DNA of 64,000 bases from Pohlia nutans (Eukaryota > Streptophyta > Bryopsida > Bryales > Mniaceae), in assembly GCA_022496805.1 (NCBI GenBank), contig CM040087.1:13404001-13468000 (forward strand), in the 5' to 3' direction. The position numbers and the translations under genes are program-made. Below, in pieces: positions 11,801 through 24,370 of the stretch (positions are counted from its first letter, which is position 1; each line of letters starts with the position of its first letter). A model generated the notes under the pieces. It saw only the letters and a program-made list of their open reading frames with translations, made no database searches and was not told the DNA's origin.

Positions 11801-13440
11801 AAACTTGCAAGTTGTAAGAACCCCACGATCTTCACTGCCATGGGCAACAACTTGAGCGGCTCCCTCCATCCAACCTTTGGTACGTTGCAAAATCTAGAAT
11901 TCTTGGAACTCTTCCGGAATGTGTTCACTGGTACTATTCCAGCAACTCTCGGAAGTCTAACAAAGCTCCAATATATGTCTTTGTTTGGTAACGATCTTGA
12001 AGGGACCATTCTTAGTTCCCTTGGCACCTGCTCAAGCCTACAATCGCTTTCTTTGGGTTCAAACCCCAATCTCACTGGCGTCATTCCACCTAACCTTGGC
12101 AACTTGCAAGAGCTCAAGTATCTTAAAATTTCAGGTACAAATGTTCGCGGTTCCATTCCTGACTCTCTTGGGAATTGCGGAGCTCTTCAAATTCTCAGCT
12201 TGTTTCACAACTCCCTCACGGGAACCATCCCTGCTAGTCTAGGGCGTCTGCAGAATCTGACATTGTTAGATCTCAGTCTCAACCTACTCACAGGCACTAT
12301 CCCTGCAACTCTTGGAAGTCTCACAAAGCTCCAGCTTTTGTATCTAAATGGAAATGATCTTGAAGGGACCATCCCAAATTTGCTCGGCACGTGTTCAAGT
12401 TTGCAGTATATGTATTTGGATTCAAATCATCGTCTCTCGGGCGTCATTCCACCAGACCTTGGCAACTTGGAAGAGCTCCTGGATCTCACAATCTACGACA
12501 CGAACATTCACGGTTCTATTCCTGCCTCTCTTAGCAACTGTAGAGCGCTTCAGAATCTCAACTTGCGGAACAACTCCCTAACTGGAACCGTTCCTGCTAG
12601 TCTAGGTCGGTTGCACAGCCTTCAAGATTTGATCTTGTCGAACAACAAACTTGAAGGACCCATCCCAGATACTCTGGATCAATGCTCAAGTTTGAATATA
12701 CTAGCTCTAGAGAATAATTGTCTCATTGGGCGAGTACCGACAACGCTGTCAAATTGTACTATGATGGAATCGTTGCTACTTGGAAATAATGAATTTAGAG
12801 GAGAGTTTGGTCTGGATCTAAGTGGCTTGCAAGTTTTGGAGGTTTTGTCTCTCACAAACAATTCCTTTAGTGGTAGACTCCGTTACAATGTCTCTAAACC
12901 TACAAACCTAGCGCTCGTCGATTTGAACTAGAACGAATTCAGTGGAGAACTTTCTGCAATTTTTATGTCTCCGTTGGTAAATCTGGAGGTACTCATGCTT
13001 GGTCACAACAAGCTTCAGGGCCAAATCCCGCAGTGGATTTGGAACTTGTCCAAGCTGTAGGTGCTTGATCTATCTAACAACAATCTGTCAGGACCATTTT
13101 CCGGTGATTTCAGTAATCTCAGAGGATTTTTCAAGAAGGATTCGACGAACTTCTTCGATGACGTATCGATGTACTCCAACAATAATGTTGGATCTATTCT
13201 TGACGTTGTCATCAGTATCAACGGTGATGCTCGGGTACGCAAATCTGTGACCCTTTTCCATATGGCCTAGTTTTAGTCCGAGTCAGGCCTTATGCAATTT
13301 TTTCTAAGTTTTGAATAGACAGTGTCATATTGACTTTCATTTGTTCATTCCTTTTTGTGCAAAGTTGTAATTGTCAATGTGTAGATCACATTTGTACTAT
13401 TGAATTCATCATATTTTTTATTAGTATTTTCTAATTAATT

Positions 13441-13745
13441 TTGCAAAGTTTTTTTTTGAAATTCAATTTAAAATCTCAAATTAACATTAATTAATTAGAA
13501 AATATTGTAATAAAATTGGAATAACATGCACTACAAGATGGTATGGTTTTCATTATTTGATTCTACTTATTTTGGAAAACCATATTTAAACTTTAAAGAT
13601 TCATTTTTTGATCTGAGAATGAAACTTGACATAAACCAATTGTGTTGTTTTAAAAAAAAATCACAATATCTTATTTTGGAGATCCATTCTATACAATGAT
13701 AGTCAACTAGCACAAGAACTTACTAAGAGAAATTTGGATGAATAA
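13441..13745. repeat. Dispersed repeat also present at 34071-34345
   Basis: Shares AATTGGAATAACATGCACTA followed by CAAGATGGTATGGTTT and further blocks with the 34-kb copy in the same orientation. Ends and class unresolved. Confidence 0.65.
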
Positions 13746-14180
13746 AAAAACTCTATAGGATGTAGTCAAGAGAATGGTTGCAATTTGTTTGTCGTCCATT
13801 ATAATTATGGTCGCAGGTGCATCAAAAGGTTTAAATTTCTTTCACTATAATTGTAGTCATTTGGTAGCAATTTTCTTAGTAATAATTTCAAATATATCTA
13901 GAAATATTCTTAAGATTGTATTTTTTTGGTGAAAAATAAGATCTTAATTTTATTTTGATTTTCATTGTTAGTGCACTATGAATCATGATTCCAATAACAG
14001 ATTGGTTCCTTTTTGTATCCGAATTTTGTGGGATCTTGCACTAAACCACAAGAACGTATGAATTTCATTTTATTGTTAAAGTATTAGCATAAATTGGAAG
14101 TTCTTTGCGTTTCAAGTGAACAATTTTTTTAATCTAAAGCCTAAGCAATGGTTATTAGAGTTTGAATAAATAGAAGTTAA

Positions 14181-14778
14181 TCCCTAAATGCCTAGGCCTG
14201 TGATCATGGAATCATCTTTCACTTGTCTCACTCATTGGCTAAGATTTGAAAATAATTAGTATGATTTTTTTGAAATGATTTGAATTAAAATTCATATCAA
14301 TTTCAAAATGTACTCAAAAATCCCAATTTTTTTACCAAAGGTTTTAATTACAATGAAGAACATTATCTAAATTTAGATATTTCCATACACTATGGTAATA
14401 CATGTTGAACTTATATCTCCAATAAATTGTGCAGTTTTTACAGTTTTCCAAAGATTCAAAACGAAATAGAAACTAGATTTGGTAAGCTTCACTTTGTTAG
14501 TAAAAGTGAATTGCAATAGAACTCAGTTTCATGGCCTAAATTTAGTTTAAGTAAACATAATTGAAATATCCAAAATACTTCACACAATGAACCCATTGAA
14601 CCGTTTTTAGGACTCTTTTTGTAGTTGACACCGCATATAAAATTCAAAAATAGCTTGAATGATTTAAATTTAACTTGAAAAGGTGGCATGACCAACAAAA
14701 ACTCTTCACAAATGAAATTGCATGAAAATCGTTCATGGAGCAGTTGGAATTGAATAGTGGTTGGGCGGCATTTAGGGG
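14181..14778. mobile_element. TTAA element, 0.6-kb family
   Basis: Starts TCCCTAAATGCCTAGGCC, ends GGGCGGCATTTAGGGG, with TTAA at 14177-14180 and 14779-14782. A related but decayed copy begins near 16738. Confidence 0.85.
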
Positions 14779-15810
14779 TTAATCTTCAAAAGTTAGACCA
14801 AGCCCCTCGTGCTTATTTTTTTTAATTCTCAAACCACTTTGACCATAAAGGGTGGTTTCATGGTAGGGCGTTCAAAATGTGTAGTGTGACATCGCATAAC
14901 AAGCAAAATGTGGCAGTAAACATTTTCTATTGGTCATTGAAATCAAAAAATTTATGTATATTAATTATTTTAAAAATAATATAAAATAGTATTTAACCAA
15001 AATGTAATACATTGCATTTGGTGATGTAGTATAAATACTTTATTGCCTTACTTGAAATGTTTCATTGAAGATATAGTGATGGCAATAAGTTTCTTCAATT
15101 ACTGTAACATTAAGATATCGTATTCAAAAACAAATCCAAAAGATTGTGTGACCAAAGTGAATATCAGAAGTTTAAAGTGACAATTTTTATTTCTTTATAT
15201 TAAATTCCTTTTAGAATGGAAAATTCCTTAAAAATTATTGCATGCTTGGTTGGCTAATCAAAATGAAGCATGTGGTTTGGTTGGAATTTTCATTTGACGT
15301 GGTTTGTAAGCAAATTAAATGACATCAGCAAGAACATTCCAAAAGATTATGAGAATATTCTAAAAGATTCCAAAACAATATAAAATAACTTGAAAATATT
15401 CCAAAATATATCACATATTCCATACTTACTATATTAAATTGTTTTTGGTATTTTCCCTAAATTTTAAATTACGTCATTGATACAAATGCTTTACAACATT
15501 AGAATTTTTTTTGTTGAGAACTATGACACCCTAGCGTGAAAACACCCTAAATTGTTTTTAATGAAGAAAAAAATTTATGATTTTTTTTCTATGCATCATC
15601 CGTGACAAAAATGGAGCTTGACACATTTTGATGAAAAATTGATTTCTAAGACCTAAATATTGAACTCCAAAAAAACCATTCACATAAAAATAGAGAGAAA
15701 ACTAATTCACTTTCTTTATATAATTAGGTTTCATAATCAAATAACTTCGTGATTTTTGTTTTTATTGGAAGCTAAAGGCATTTCAAAGCAATAAACCCTT
15801 TGTGACTCAT

Positions 15811-16611
15811 CCCGGGGAGGTCACTATCAAAATTTTGTTAAACCACGTGAGAAAAAATATAGGGTACATTTAATTCATTGGAGCAAAATTTTATACAAAT
15901 TTTAGAAATACCATAGCCTGAATGAAATGGCCTATACGGTATTATATCTAAAGTAGGGTAGGTGAAAAGCATAGGTAGTATTCTATTTTTATTAATAAAT
16001 TAGGGTCTCAAATATTTAGAGGAACAAAGAATTTATGTGAGTTCTAATGAAAATCCTTGGATTGAATGAGAATTGCCTCAACTTGACTAAAAATTGTCGA
16101 AGTTAGCCAATGGTTAAGAATGAACCACAAATGAAGGTTGAATTATTTGGCTTTATGGGAAAGTCTCCTCATCATGAATTTTAGCATTAGGTGATCAATG
16201 AGATTCACAAGGCTAGGGCAGGGTGGTAGTACCGCATGCTTCCTCTCACAACATGTATTTCTCACTTAAACCCACCTTCAAACATTTTAGACACTAAGCA
16301 GAGTCGTGATTCTTTTTTTGAAAGTTACATTCATGTGTTGTTGTCGTTTTGTTATGTCTGATTAGGTTCAATTTATGCTGAAATTCGAGGATTTTCATAA
16401 ATGGTCCAATTTATAAATAAAATAGGGTTTATAAAATAACTTAATGGTGGAAATTATATTTACCTATAGGGTCTTGAAAAATACCTCAAAGTATCATTTT
16501 ATCTACTAATAGGGTGCAAATTATTGAAGAAATTTAGATAAATAGCCCACCAATAATTGACCCCCAACCGCACGTGGTTTACAAAAGTATGTAGTATGTA
16601 ATCTCCCCGTG
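15811..16611. mobile_element. hAT-like element with 8-bp duplication, 0.8 kb
   Basis: Termini CCCGGGGAGGTCACT and ATCTCCCCGTG, flanked by TGACTCAT at 15803-15810 and 16612-16619. Longer than the other three members of the family but without a transposase frame. Confidence 0.82.
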
Positions 16612-16737
16612 TGACTCATACAACGTACATAGATACTATGCGTAAATGCAAAGAAGGATTTAATTTGTCACATACACATACAATCACACATTAGATTTAT
16701 ACTTAATATACTCTATCTCCACTTGTAAGGTTTCTAA

Positions 16738-17650
16738 CCCCTAAATGTTGGGCCTATTACCATAGAAACATACATTACCTGTCACACTCAATTTTGCCAC
16801 TATAAATAAGACATAAATTCAACTTTATAATTTTAGTAAATGAAAGGATGTGTCTACAATAAAACAAGAATTTTTGGTAACTTTTGGTGCTTGTAAACAA
16901 AATTCATATCAATTACAAAATATACTCGAAAATTCCTACTTTTTTAACAAGGGTGTAAATTACAATGAAAAAAAGTTCAATAAATGGAAATCATCTTTGT
17001 ATCTAAATTTAGAATTTTTTTGCACCATGGTAATATCCACCAAACCAGGGTTGTTTTTTTGGACACATTTTTGGCAATGTCTATCAAGTTGCCTTGTTCG
17101 ACATTGTCGACAAGTTGTTTGGTGGATGTCTAGTCCGTTAGAAAAATTGGATGAAATATTTTTGAATATCAATGATTATCTAAGCATATTCTCGATTATT
17201 ACATGTATATTCTAAGAATATGGTATATTCCTAAATAGGAAGGTTTGTGTCTATCTTCAACATTGTACATTCAACATATTGTCGAGTGGTGGATAGGACA
17301 ACCTTTCATTAAACTTGTAACTCTAACAACTAATGAAACACTTAATTTCTACTTTATTCAAAAAAATCAAAGTGTAGTAGAAACAAGACTTGGTAAGCTT
17401 CAGATTGTTAGTTAAGGTCAAATGCAATAGAACTCATTTTCATGGCCTAAATTTAGTTTAAGAAAGAAGAATGGAAAAATCCAAAATACACTACATGGTG
17501 AACCTCTTTTACAACTCTTTGTGTAGGTGGAACCCCTTATAAAATCCAAAATAGCTTAAATGAGTGACCTTAATTTAACTGGAAAGGATGGCATAACCAA
17601 TGAAGAGCCTTCACAAAATGAATTGGATGAAGATTCCAGAATCTACTCTA
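16738..17650. mobile_element. Decayed copy of the 14.2-kb TTAA family
   Basis: Begins CCCCTAAATGTTGGGCC after CTAA (16734-16737, degenerate TTAA) and shares internal blocks with 14181-14778, such as the AGACTTGGTAAGCTTC region. The right end is not clear. The 121-residue frame at 16850-17215 is not supported as a gene. Confidence 0.6.
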
Positions 17651-18289
17651 TTATATTTTGCTTTGGATACATCAATCTGCCAAATTAGCTAAAATGATGT
17701 TTGGGAGTTTTTATTTCTTAAAGTTTTTCCAATTCAGTGTCGTATAATACGTCTAATGTGTACATTAGCCATTTTACTTGGATTGAGTAATAAATCAAGT
17801 ATCAAATATGTAAAACAATTTGGAAAAAATATTTTTAAATACTCTAGACTATTCTAGAATATTCCACATATATTTGAAAAATATGCTTGTTTGATTGATG
17901 AAATGAGGTCAAATACACGTCTTCGATGTTGTGTCCAGCACTTTGTCTAGTGCTCAAATAACCGAGCAAATAACACAACCTTGCTTATACATGAATCTAA
18001 TTCTTTGGGGAATGGGGTGTGAAGACCAGGTAGATAGATAGATAGATAGAAACACCAACCCTATAAAAAGGGCCGGCGTGAATAGAGTGTCCGTTCGTAA
18101 TGTCAATGACCTGATGCCCACGGGACAAAGGGACATTGGGACAAAACTACTCTCCCCTTTCGAGGATGGACACTATAGTAACCAAAACAAAGAACCAGTA
18201 ACAGTAACAGTAACAAGTGAAAAAGAAGCGGAGTAATGACGGGTGAGTGCTAGATTGTATAAGGGTATGTTTAGTGTTAAGTTTTATCA

Positions 18290-18520
18290 CCAAGTCATGA
18301 GTTCTTTGGTTGGTTGGTGAAGGGCGTTGTATCACGATTATGTGGTCCGGGTTCAAAACCAGTTGGGCTAGTTGAGCAGTGGTGTGATACACATGGCTTG
18401 GTGCTCCTAGTGAGTTATCATGGCATGAAAGTTGTACCAACCAACCGGCCCCACCTATCCCCTAAGACAAGCTGAGCTAGTTGTTTGAAAAGAGTGGCTA
18501 GTAGTGGTTTTCACCACTAT
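18290..18520 (+). mobile_element. SINE-like element with tRNA-like head
   Basis: 18301-18360 resembles the 3' two thirds of a tRNA: a TGGTTGGTGAAG D-arm-like word, then TGTGGTCCGGGTTCAAAACC, which contains a good polymerase III B box (GGTTCAAAACC). An 11-base C run follows at about 18522. Body and tail boundaries are uncertain. Confidence 0.5.
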
Positions 18521-18533
18521 CCCCCCCCCCCTC

Positions 18534-19051
18534 TTTTAATGTACTACGTCTATTGGTATTGTTTGATTATTCTCTATACGTCTTTTATGTAAAAGGATAG
18601 ATCCAGCATATTGTATGGCAATGGTATTTATTGCTTTGAATGTGTGTTTTATGGAGGTTTCGCAAATGTTAAATTTTGTTTCTAGTTTTTCATTGAGGGG
18701 ATGTGTGTGGTTCCTCTAGCTCCCGCTGTAATGACTATGATGGGATCTACTTTCCAGCCTTGTTGTATGATGTTATTAATTAGAGGTTGGTATTTTAAAA
18801 AAATTCTGCCAATTGTTTCTGGTGAAAATCTGTCGTTTGTGTAAGTGAATTCTATAAATTGTATGGTTAGGTTATCATCAGGGTTTAGAGGAGGTGGGCT
18901 TTGGTATGGGAGGCCTTTAATGCATAATATATCTGGTTTGAATCTAGCATTACATTGACATCTTTGTTGGTTACAAGTATATGGTAATAACCATGGAGGG
19001 ACTGTGTTTTCTTGTGGATTATTGTTGAATGTGCCCGCATTCATTTTTATT
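18534..19051 (-). mobile_element. LINE-like 3' fragment, 5'-truncated
   Basis: On the minus strand the frame from about 19050 to 18682 encodes a segment with C-x-C-N-A-R-F-K-P-D-I, TIQFIEFTYTNDRF and GWKVDPIIVITAGARGTTH. This resembles the C-terminal end of some non-LTR retrotransposon ORF2 proteins, recognised by general pattern only. It ends in a stop and AT-rich 3' sequence. It is joined directly to a full 5S rRNA sequence at its 5' side. Confidence 0.55.
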
Positions 19052-19169
19052 GGATGCAGCACCAGGACTTCCCGGGAGGTCGCCCATCCCAGTACTATTC
19101 CGGCCCAAAGGCGCTTAACTTCAGAGTTCTGATGGGATTTGGTGTAGTAGCCTTGGTATGACCGCATCA
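19052..19169 (-). rRNA. 5S rRNA-like sequence (probable retro-copy)
   Basis: About 118 bases match plant 5S rRNA from GATGCGGTCATACC through the internal polymerase III promoter words AAGTTAAGCGCC and ACTGGGATGGGCGACC to the 3' end TGCTGCATCC. It is solitary and has no T-run terminator; the next bases are AATAAAAATG of the LINE fragment. This suggests a template-switch chimera or 5S-headed SINE and not a working array member. Confidence 0.85.
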
Positions 19170-20224
19170 CGAAGACTAGGTATATACAGTCTTGACATAC
19201 ATGACCTCTATGGATCTCTCAATGAACCAATTCTCCAGTGGCATCTCTCTAAATATTGTCCAACTTACAAACATGGTTTACCTCAACCTCTCTAATAATG
19301 CATTCACGGGCACCATTCCGAGCAACATCGGATCTATGCGTCTCTAATCTTTGGACCTGTCCAATAACTTTTTGAGTGGCAAGATTCCACCATCACTTGC
19401 CATGGATACTGACTTGGAACTACTTCAGCTTGCTAACAATAACCTTACAGGTGAGTGAATAATTACACTCTTTTGAACAACAAAATGGCTAAGCAAATAT
19501 AGATTGTTTGGCAAAATTATATAAAAGATTGGAGCTTTAGTAAAAGATGTAAAATTTCCCATCAAAAAACATTTAAACGGTGAGCGAAAAACATATAAAA
19601 TGTTGCAAATTGCTACCAAAGTCGAATGACATGATTGAAAAAGAATTTGATGTACCATTTCGATAATTATAAAACAATGAATACTAAAACCAATAAGTTA
19701 TGAAGACTTCTAGAAAAATAAATCATACAAGTTTGATACAAGATCTTAAAGTTAGAAGGTACAAGCAAGGTCCCACATTTGTTCAATCCACCTTGTTTTC
19801 CGTATGTGTTGTTTTTGGCAGTTTTGCTCAAAAAACTAAAAGGTTTTAATTATTTTTCTTTTTTTGAAAATAAACACAACACCATCATTGTTGATTTGTT
19901 GCAGGTCAAATTCCCACGGGGCCACAATTACAATCACAAAATCCCAGTGCTTACTTTCCCGGAAATCCCGGTCTATGTGGTTCCCCTCTTGATAGGGTAT
20001 GCAACACTTCTAGAAATGGTACTTCACCTCAAGGCTCCCTGTCCATAAAGACCACAACAATGACTGACATAATGTCCATCCCGGGCTTCTTCATTGGGAT
20101 TGTGATTGGCTTTGTTTTTGTTTCCATTTCCGTGTGCGTGTTTTGGGAGCACCTGATGCGCATGAATCATGTCAAGTATGATCATGTTGGAGAGAAACCT
20201 ATTGGATTATGGCGCCCTCCTTAA

Positions 20225-20660
20225 TAATTTGAAATAGTCCACCCTATTTTTTCCATGTGTCACTTTGTATTAACTATTAAATGTTGCACTTAGAAATCTT
20301 AAATGCATTGATGCACATCCCTTGAAATGTATGATTATTCCAATAGAAAACTTAAAAATATTGTTATTGTGATTGTGTCAAGGAGCACAAGGCATCAAAA
20401 TATTCATTCCCTCACTAATGCTTTGTAAGAGAGCAAAGTTATTGGCAAAGTGAATTCCCCCTATCCTATCACTTTTAGACTTTTAGTTCTTCAATTAGAT
20501 TTTTTTGACAACCCTCATGACAAGCCAAAAAAGCTCCTTACTTTAGGAGAGTATAAAGCTGGCATGGAGGCACATGGAGATTGTATCATAGAAACTCAAG
20601 TGTGCCTTAGGAGAGCTTTTGTAGCTTTGGTAAGTGAAAGGTTTGAATCTCCCAAACAAC
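20225..20660. other. 3' flank of receptor pseudogene
   Basis: AT-rich with no gene. The 87-residue frame at 20450-20713 runs into a MITE and is not credible. Confidence 0.35.
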
Positions 20661-20668
20661 GCAATGGG

Positions 20669-20965
20669 CTCGGGGGGTTTACTGGCGAAAATTTTAGAAA
20701 CAACGTGCGATAAAAAATAGGGTCCAATATATTCATTGTAGATAAATTTTGTAAAAAATGTACATGTAAAATAGGGGATTTTAAAAAAGTGAAACATGTT
20801 TACATGTAAAATACCATCACATATAATATTCTCAGGCTTTTTATATGTAAAATACCATCACCTAATAATATTTTTTGCTAAATTTTTTTGCTAAAATAAC
20901 CCCCCAAGTAAATAGGTCATTATCGCACGTGTATACAAAATATACAAGGGAGTGACCTCCCTGAG
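20669..20965 (+). mobile_element. hAT-like MITE with 8-bp duplication
   Basis: CTCGGGGGGTTTACT at the left and AGTGACCTCCCTGAG at the right, flanked by GCAATGGG at 20661-20668 and 20966-20973. Its closest relative is the inverted copy at 23070-23355. Confidence 0.92.
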
Positions 20966-20973
20966 GCAATGGG

Positions 20974-23061
20974 TTGTGATTGGTGGAAAAATGAGGAGGC
21001 AAAACTTGTTCTCTTGTCTTTCCTCAATTAGAATTTTTTTGCTCAACTTTACAAATAACTCTAGTACTCAAAGACTCAATTTTTGGAGGTCATTATAATC
21101 CTAGTAATCGGATGTTAGTTAGTAATCGGATGTTAGTTAGGAGAGGAGTTTTTCTGTACAATCATTTGGAATCATAGATTCTTGGATCAATTTTGATAAT
21201 GGGATGCATGTGCGATGAGCATTGCAAATGAGGACTCGAGACTGATTGTATTTTATGGATCATATAATTCAGTAGGAGAAATCTATCCTCCATGTTTTGG
21301 ATGTTTTCATGGTTGACAGAGAACCATTTTTTGAACCAAGGAAAGTTAATATTTGAGATGAAACATAAACACAATCATTATTTGATTATGAATACCGTAC
21401 GTGGAAGGCAGGGGTCAGCAAAAAAATAATTCTCCAAAAAAATGTCGAAAAGTTAATAAATTTATTAAGTATTTTGTCGAAGTCAACAAAAAGCCGAAAA
21501 AAATGAAAAGCCAAAATTGGATGAAAACATAACACTCAACAAAATCTTAGACAAAAAATAAAATAAAATGTTTAACCACCGGAAAAAAAATTAATGTAAG
21601 TTATTAATAGCTGATTTCTTAATAATTACTTCTGAAAGTGCCGACCCTGCCTTGTTTCAAATTTTATTAATTATTTGATATAAAAGTGCCGACCCTGCCT
21701 TCCATGTACGGTACATGCATACTTCAGCTTTAAAATCTACATTGTACAGGTATTACACAACTAATATAACAATCAACAAAACAAGGGATGAATGAACATA
21801 ATAAGTTTTGGTACTCAAAGGCATGATTGGACATTTGAACTCATTTGGATTGACCGAAAGCAAGCAAAACTCTATGATGAGTCTATGTGGAGTTTGCAAG
21901 CATATATTATCAACTTCTGAAATGGTTTGTATATGAATGGTTCCTTGGTCCCTTGATGAATAGTTTCTTATACTTGGAGGAACTTGCCTTATGTGTTAGC
22001 GATGCAGGGCCTTGCTTTAGATTATCCTATAACTCACCATAGCCTAATTTTGCAGCCTATTTTTGAAAATATGCACGATTGTTGTGATGATGATTTGGGG
22101 GGTAGTTGCATGGTACAGTGTACCTATTCGATGACCAAAAGAACATGCATGCAATGCACATTTAGCATTTTTGTCAAAATTACTCTTTTTTAAAACATAT
22201 TAATACTCATTGGTGATATTTTGAACTAACTTTTCTTAATAAATGGTGAGATTGATGTATATGAAATCTAAGATACATTCTTTCTTTGTCCAAAGTCTTT
22301 ACATCGAGAAATATGAATATTTGAAAGTACCCTTTTGAACAAAAAAAACACGATGAACATGATGAAAATTCAACAATGAATATTGTGCATGATTACTAAT
22401 CTTTTTGTAGATTCAACTCAAAGCCAATGTGTATTGTCTTATATAGATTACTATAATGATTTTGAATTTCTTCAAATCTTCTTTTACATGCTTAAAATGC
22501 TTGAATTTTAAAAGATGTTTATATTAAGTAAATTGCAATACAAATTTTTATTTTTTTAAATTGCGGAAAGGAATGCAATAAGTAAAATTCTATGTGCACA
22601 AAGAGTTTGAAGGTTAAATTCCAAAAATTGCATTACAAACGGAGTGCATTTGTAAAAAGAAATGCATTGTGACTGCATCAAAAATATTACAAATGCAGAA
22701 GGTTCTCTTATCTAACAACTTATTTTTTTGAATTAAACATCGCATTTGTATTTTATGCTATAAATACTAATTACTTTTCATAGTCCTATAAGTTTTTTTT
22801 CCATTCAATAATCTTATATTGAACTTGAAAAGTTAGAAAAAGGCCTAGGACTACAAACGTGACCGAAAAAGAGGGACATTCTAATGTGCAACTACCCTAG
22901 GGTTTAATATAACTTTTGTTCACTTTTTGAGGCTTAAAAATTGAGGCTAAAAATTGAATATAGATGTCTCTTAAAATTTGAAAATGATAGAAATTTTACA
23001 ATACGAGTTAATCGAAAAGACAAGTTTGCAACTTCTCTTGCGGTTGAGCGCCACAAGTGGC
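20974..23061. other. AT-rich intergenic, no gene seen
   Basis: About 2.1 kb of low-GC sequence. A tandem TAATCGGATGTTAGT doublet occurs near 21108-21138. No coding frame with domain signal. Confidence 0.35.
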
Positions 23062-23069
23062 CATAGCTA

Positions 23070-23355
23070 CTCGGGGGAGCACTCCCTTGTATATTTTGCA
23101 TACACGTGCGATAATGACCTATTTATTTGGGGGATTATTTACCTTGCAAAAAATATTATAAGGTGATGGTATTTTACATGTAAAAAGCCTGAGAATATTA
23201 TATGTGATGGTATTTTACTAGTTAACATGTTTCACTTTTTAAAAATCCCCTATTTTACATGTACTTTTTTTACAAAATTTATCTACAATGAATATATTGG
23301 ATCCTATTTTTTATCGCAGGTTGTTTCTAAAATTTTCGCCAGTGAACCCCCCGAG
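23070..23355 (-). mobile_element. hAT-like MITE with 8-bp duplication (inverted copy)
   Basis: CTCGGGGGAGCACTCCC at the left, CCCCCCGAG at the right, flanked by CATAGCTA at 23062-23069 and 23356-23363. Nearly the reverse complement of 20669-20965. Confidence 0.92.
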
Positions 23356-23771
23356 CATAGCTATTGATGGAGTGATGGTCCTAGATATATCCTTCATCAT
23401 TTTTTTGGAGTGGGGCCAATCTTTATGCTTGCTACAAAATGTTATGTGCAAGATAAAAACAATTTTATTTGCAAATTTCAAAAATTGATGAAAATTTGTT
23501 GAATTCCAGAAAAATCTGCATGATTGAAGATCAATAGCACTAGTATTGAGGAATTATTCCTCAACGAGTGCGTTGTTGAAGAACCCATGCGGAGGATTAC
23601 CAAGCGAGCTCCATCACCAAACGCATTCATTCCGTATTAACACCATAATTAGCTATCGCACTAGAATTGCGACAACAATGAAAAAAGAGCTTCTTCACAA
23701 CCTGATTGTGTTGTAGACCAAAATCCATCATGAATCAACCATTGTTGTGATGTGGGCCGTTTACTAGTTAA

Positions 23772-24346
23772 CCCCTAAAAGACCACGAGGCCACCACGTG
23801 GCTTCGGGAACTAGAAAGTGAGGAATTTCGAGTTGTTGGACAGTGAATTGTTAAGTGAGCAACAAAGAGGCCCTAGTTCTTTTTGAGAGCTGAATCCGTG
23901 AGTACTTCTTGATCGAAATTTCATGAAGTGTGCAATTTTTGGTGATTTTTTTGAGCTGCTACAAGGTTACTTGGGCGTCACTTGAGACCCTCATATCTTT
24001 CTCCTCACACCTCCAAATTATTTGAAATTTTTAGCACATGTTCAAAATAATGATCACTATGCATGGTAAAAATTTCAAAAATTTTGGAGTACTTTTGGTC
24101 AATCCGATTTCAGCATATGTACAAAATACCCTGAACAAGTTCCATCAATCTTCTCAACGGTGGCATTTTTTCAAAAAGTGTGCGATCTTGTTGATCCTTT
24201 TTTCATACAAAAGGTATGTAAGTCTTCTTCAATTTCAACGGTGCCGATTGTCAAAATTAACCCACACCAATGAGGAATTGAGCTTGTTATAAGAGCTAGT
24301 CAAGAAAACAAGAGCTAAGCTAAAAACCCTCCCGGTCCTTTAGGGG
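23772..24346. mobile_element. TTAA element, GACCACGAGG family
   Basis: Starts CCCCTAAAAGACCACGAGG and ends CCGGTCCTTTAGGGG between TTAA at 23768-23771 and 24347-24350. It is 575 bp; the 576-bp copy at 50789-51364 is highly similar along its length. Confidence 0.92.
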
Positions 24347-24370
24347 TTAAAGTTAGCCAACTTTGTACTG

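Larger units (their letters stand above)
7882..20224 (+). pseudogene. LRR receptor-like protein (no kinase), decayed
   Basis: Five exon pieces line up. 7882-8034: signal peptide, hydrophobic Leu-rich core. 9880-10084: LRR N-terminal cap with the CHWKGITCD motif. 11485-13234: many 24-residue LxxLxLxxNxLxGxIP repeats. About 19190-19450: further LRRs. 19905-20224: a conserved juxtamembrane segment with NPGLCGSPL, one transmembrane helix (IPGFFIGIVIGF...) and a ~20-residue cytoplasmic tail without kinase. Intron phases agree at 8034/9880 (0), 10084/11485 (1) and 19450/19905 (1). Lesions: a missing G near 11645 shifts the frame; in-frame TAG at 12929 and 13058; TAA at 19345. The 13234/19190 junction does not match in phase, and 5.9 kb of transposons fill it. 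Such proteins act as cell-surface receptors for peptides, microbial molecules or developmental signals. Sequencing error cannot explain this many lesions. Confidence 0.85.

Noticed and set aside
16850..17215. 121-codon open frame
   Set aside because: Lies inside a decayed TTAA element whose relative at 14181 does not keep the frame.
18195..18217. CRISPR-like spaced repeats near CAGTAACAGTAA
   Set aside because: It is a simple hexamer microsatellite in eukaryotic DNA.
18682..19170. 162-codon frame as one protein gene
   Set aside because: Its first ~40 codons are 5S rRNA sequence read in frame by accident; only the later part has retrotransposon character.
24038..24292. 84-codon frame, with a 75-codon counterpart at 51064
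   Set aside because: Shared because both are copies of one TTAA element, not evidence of a gene.
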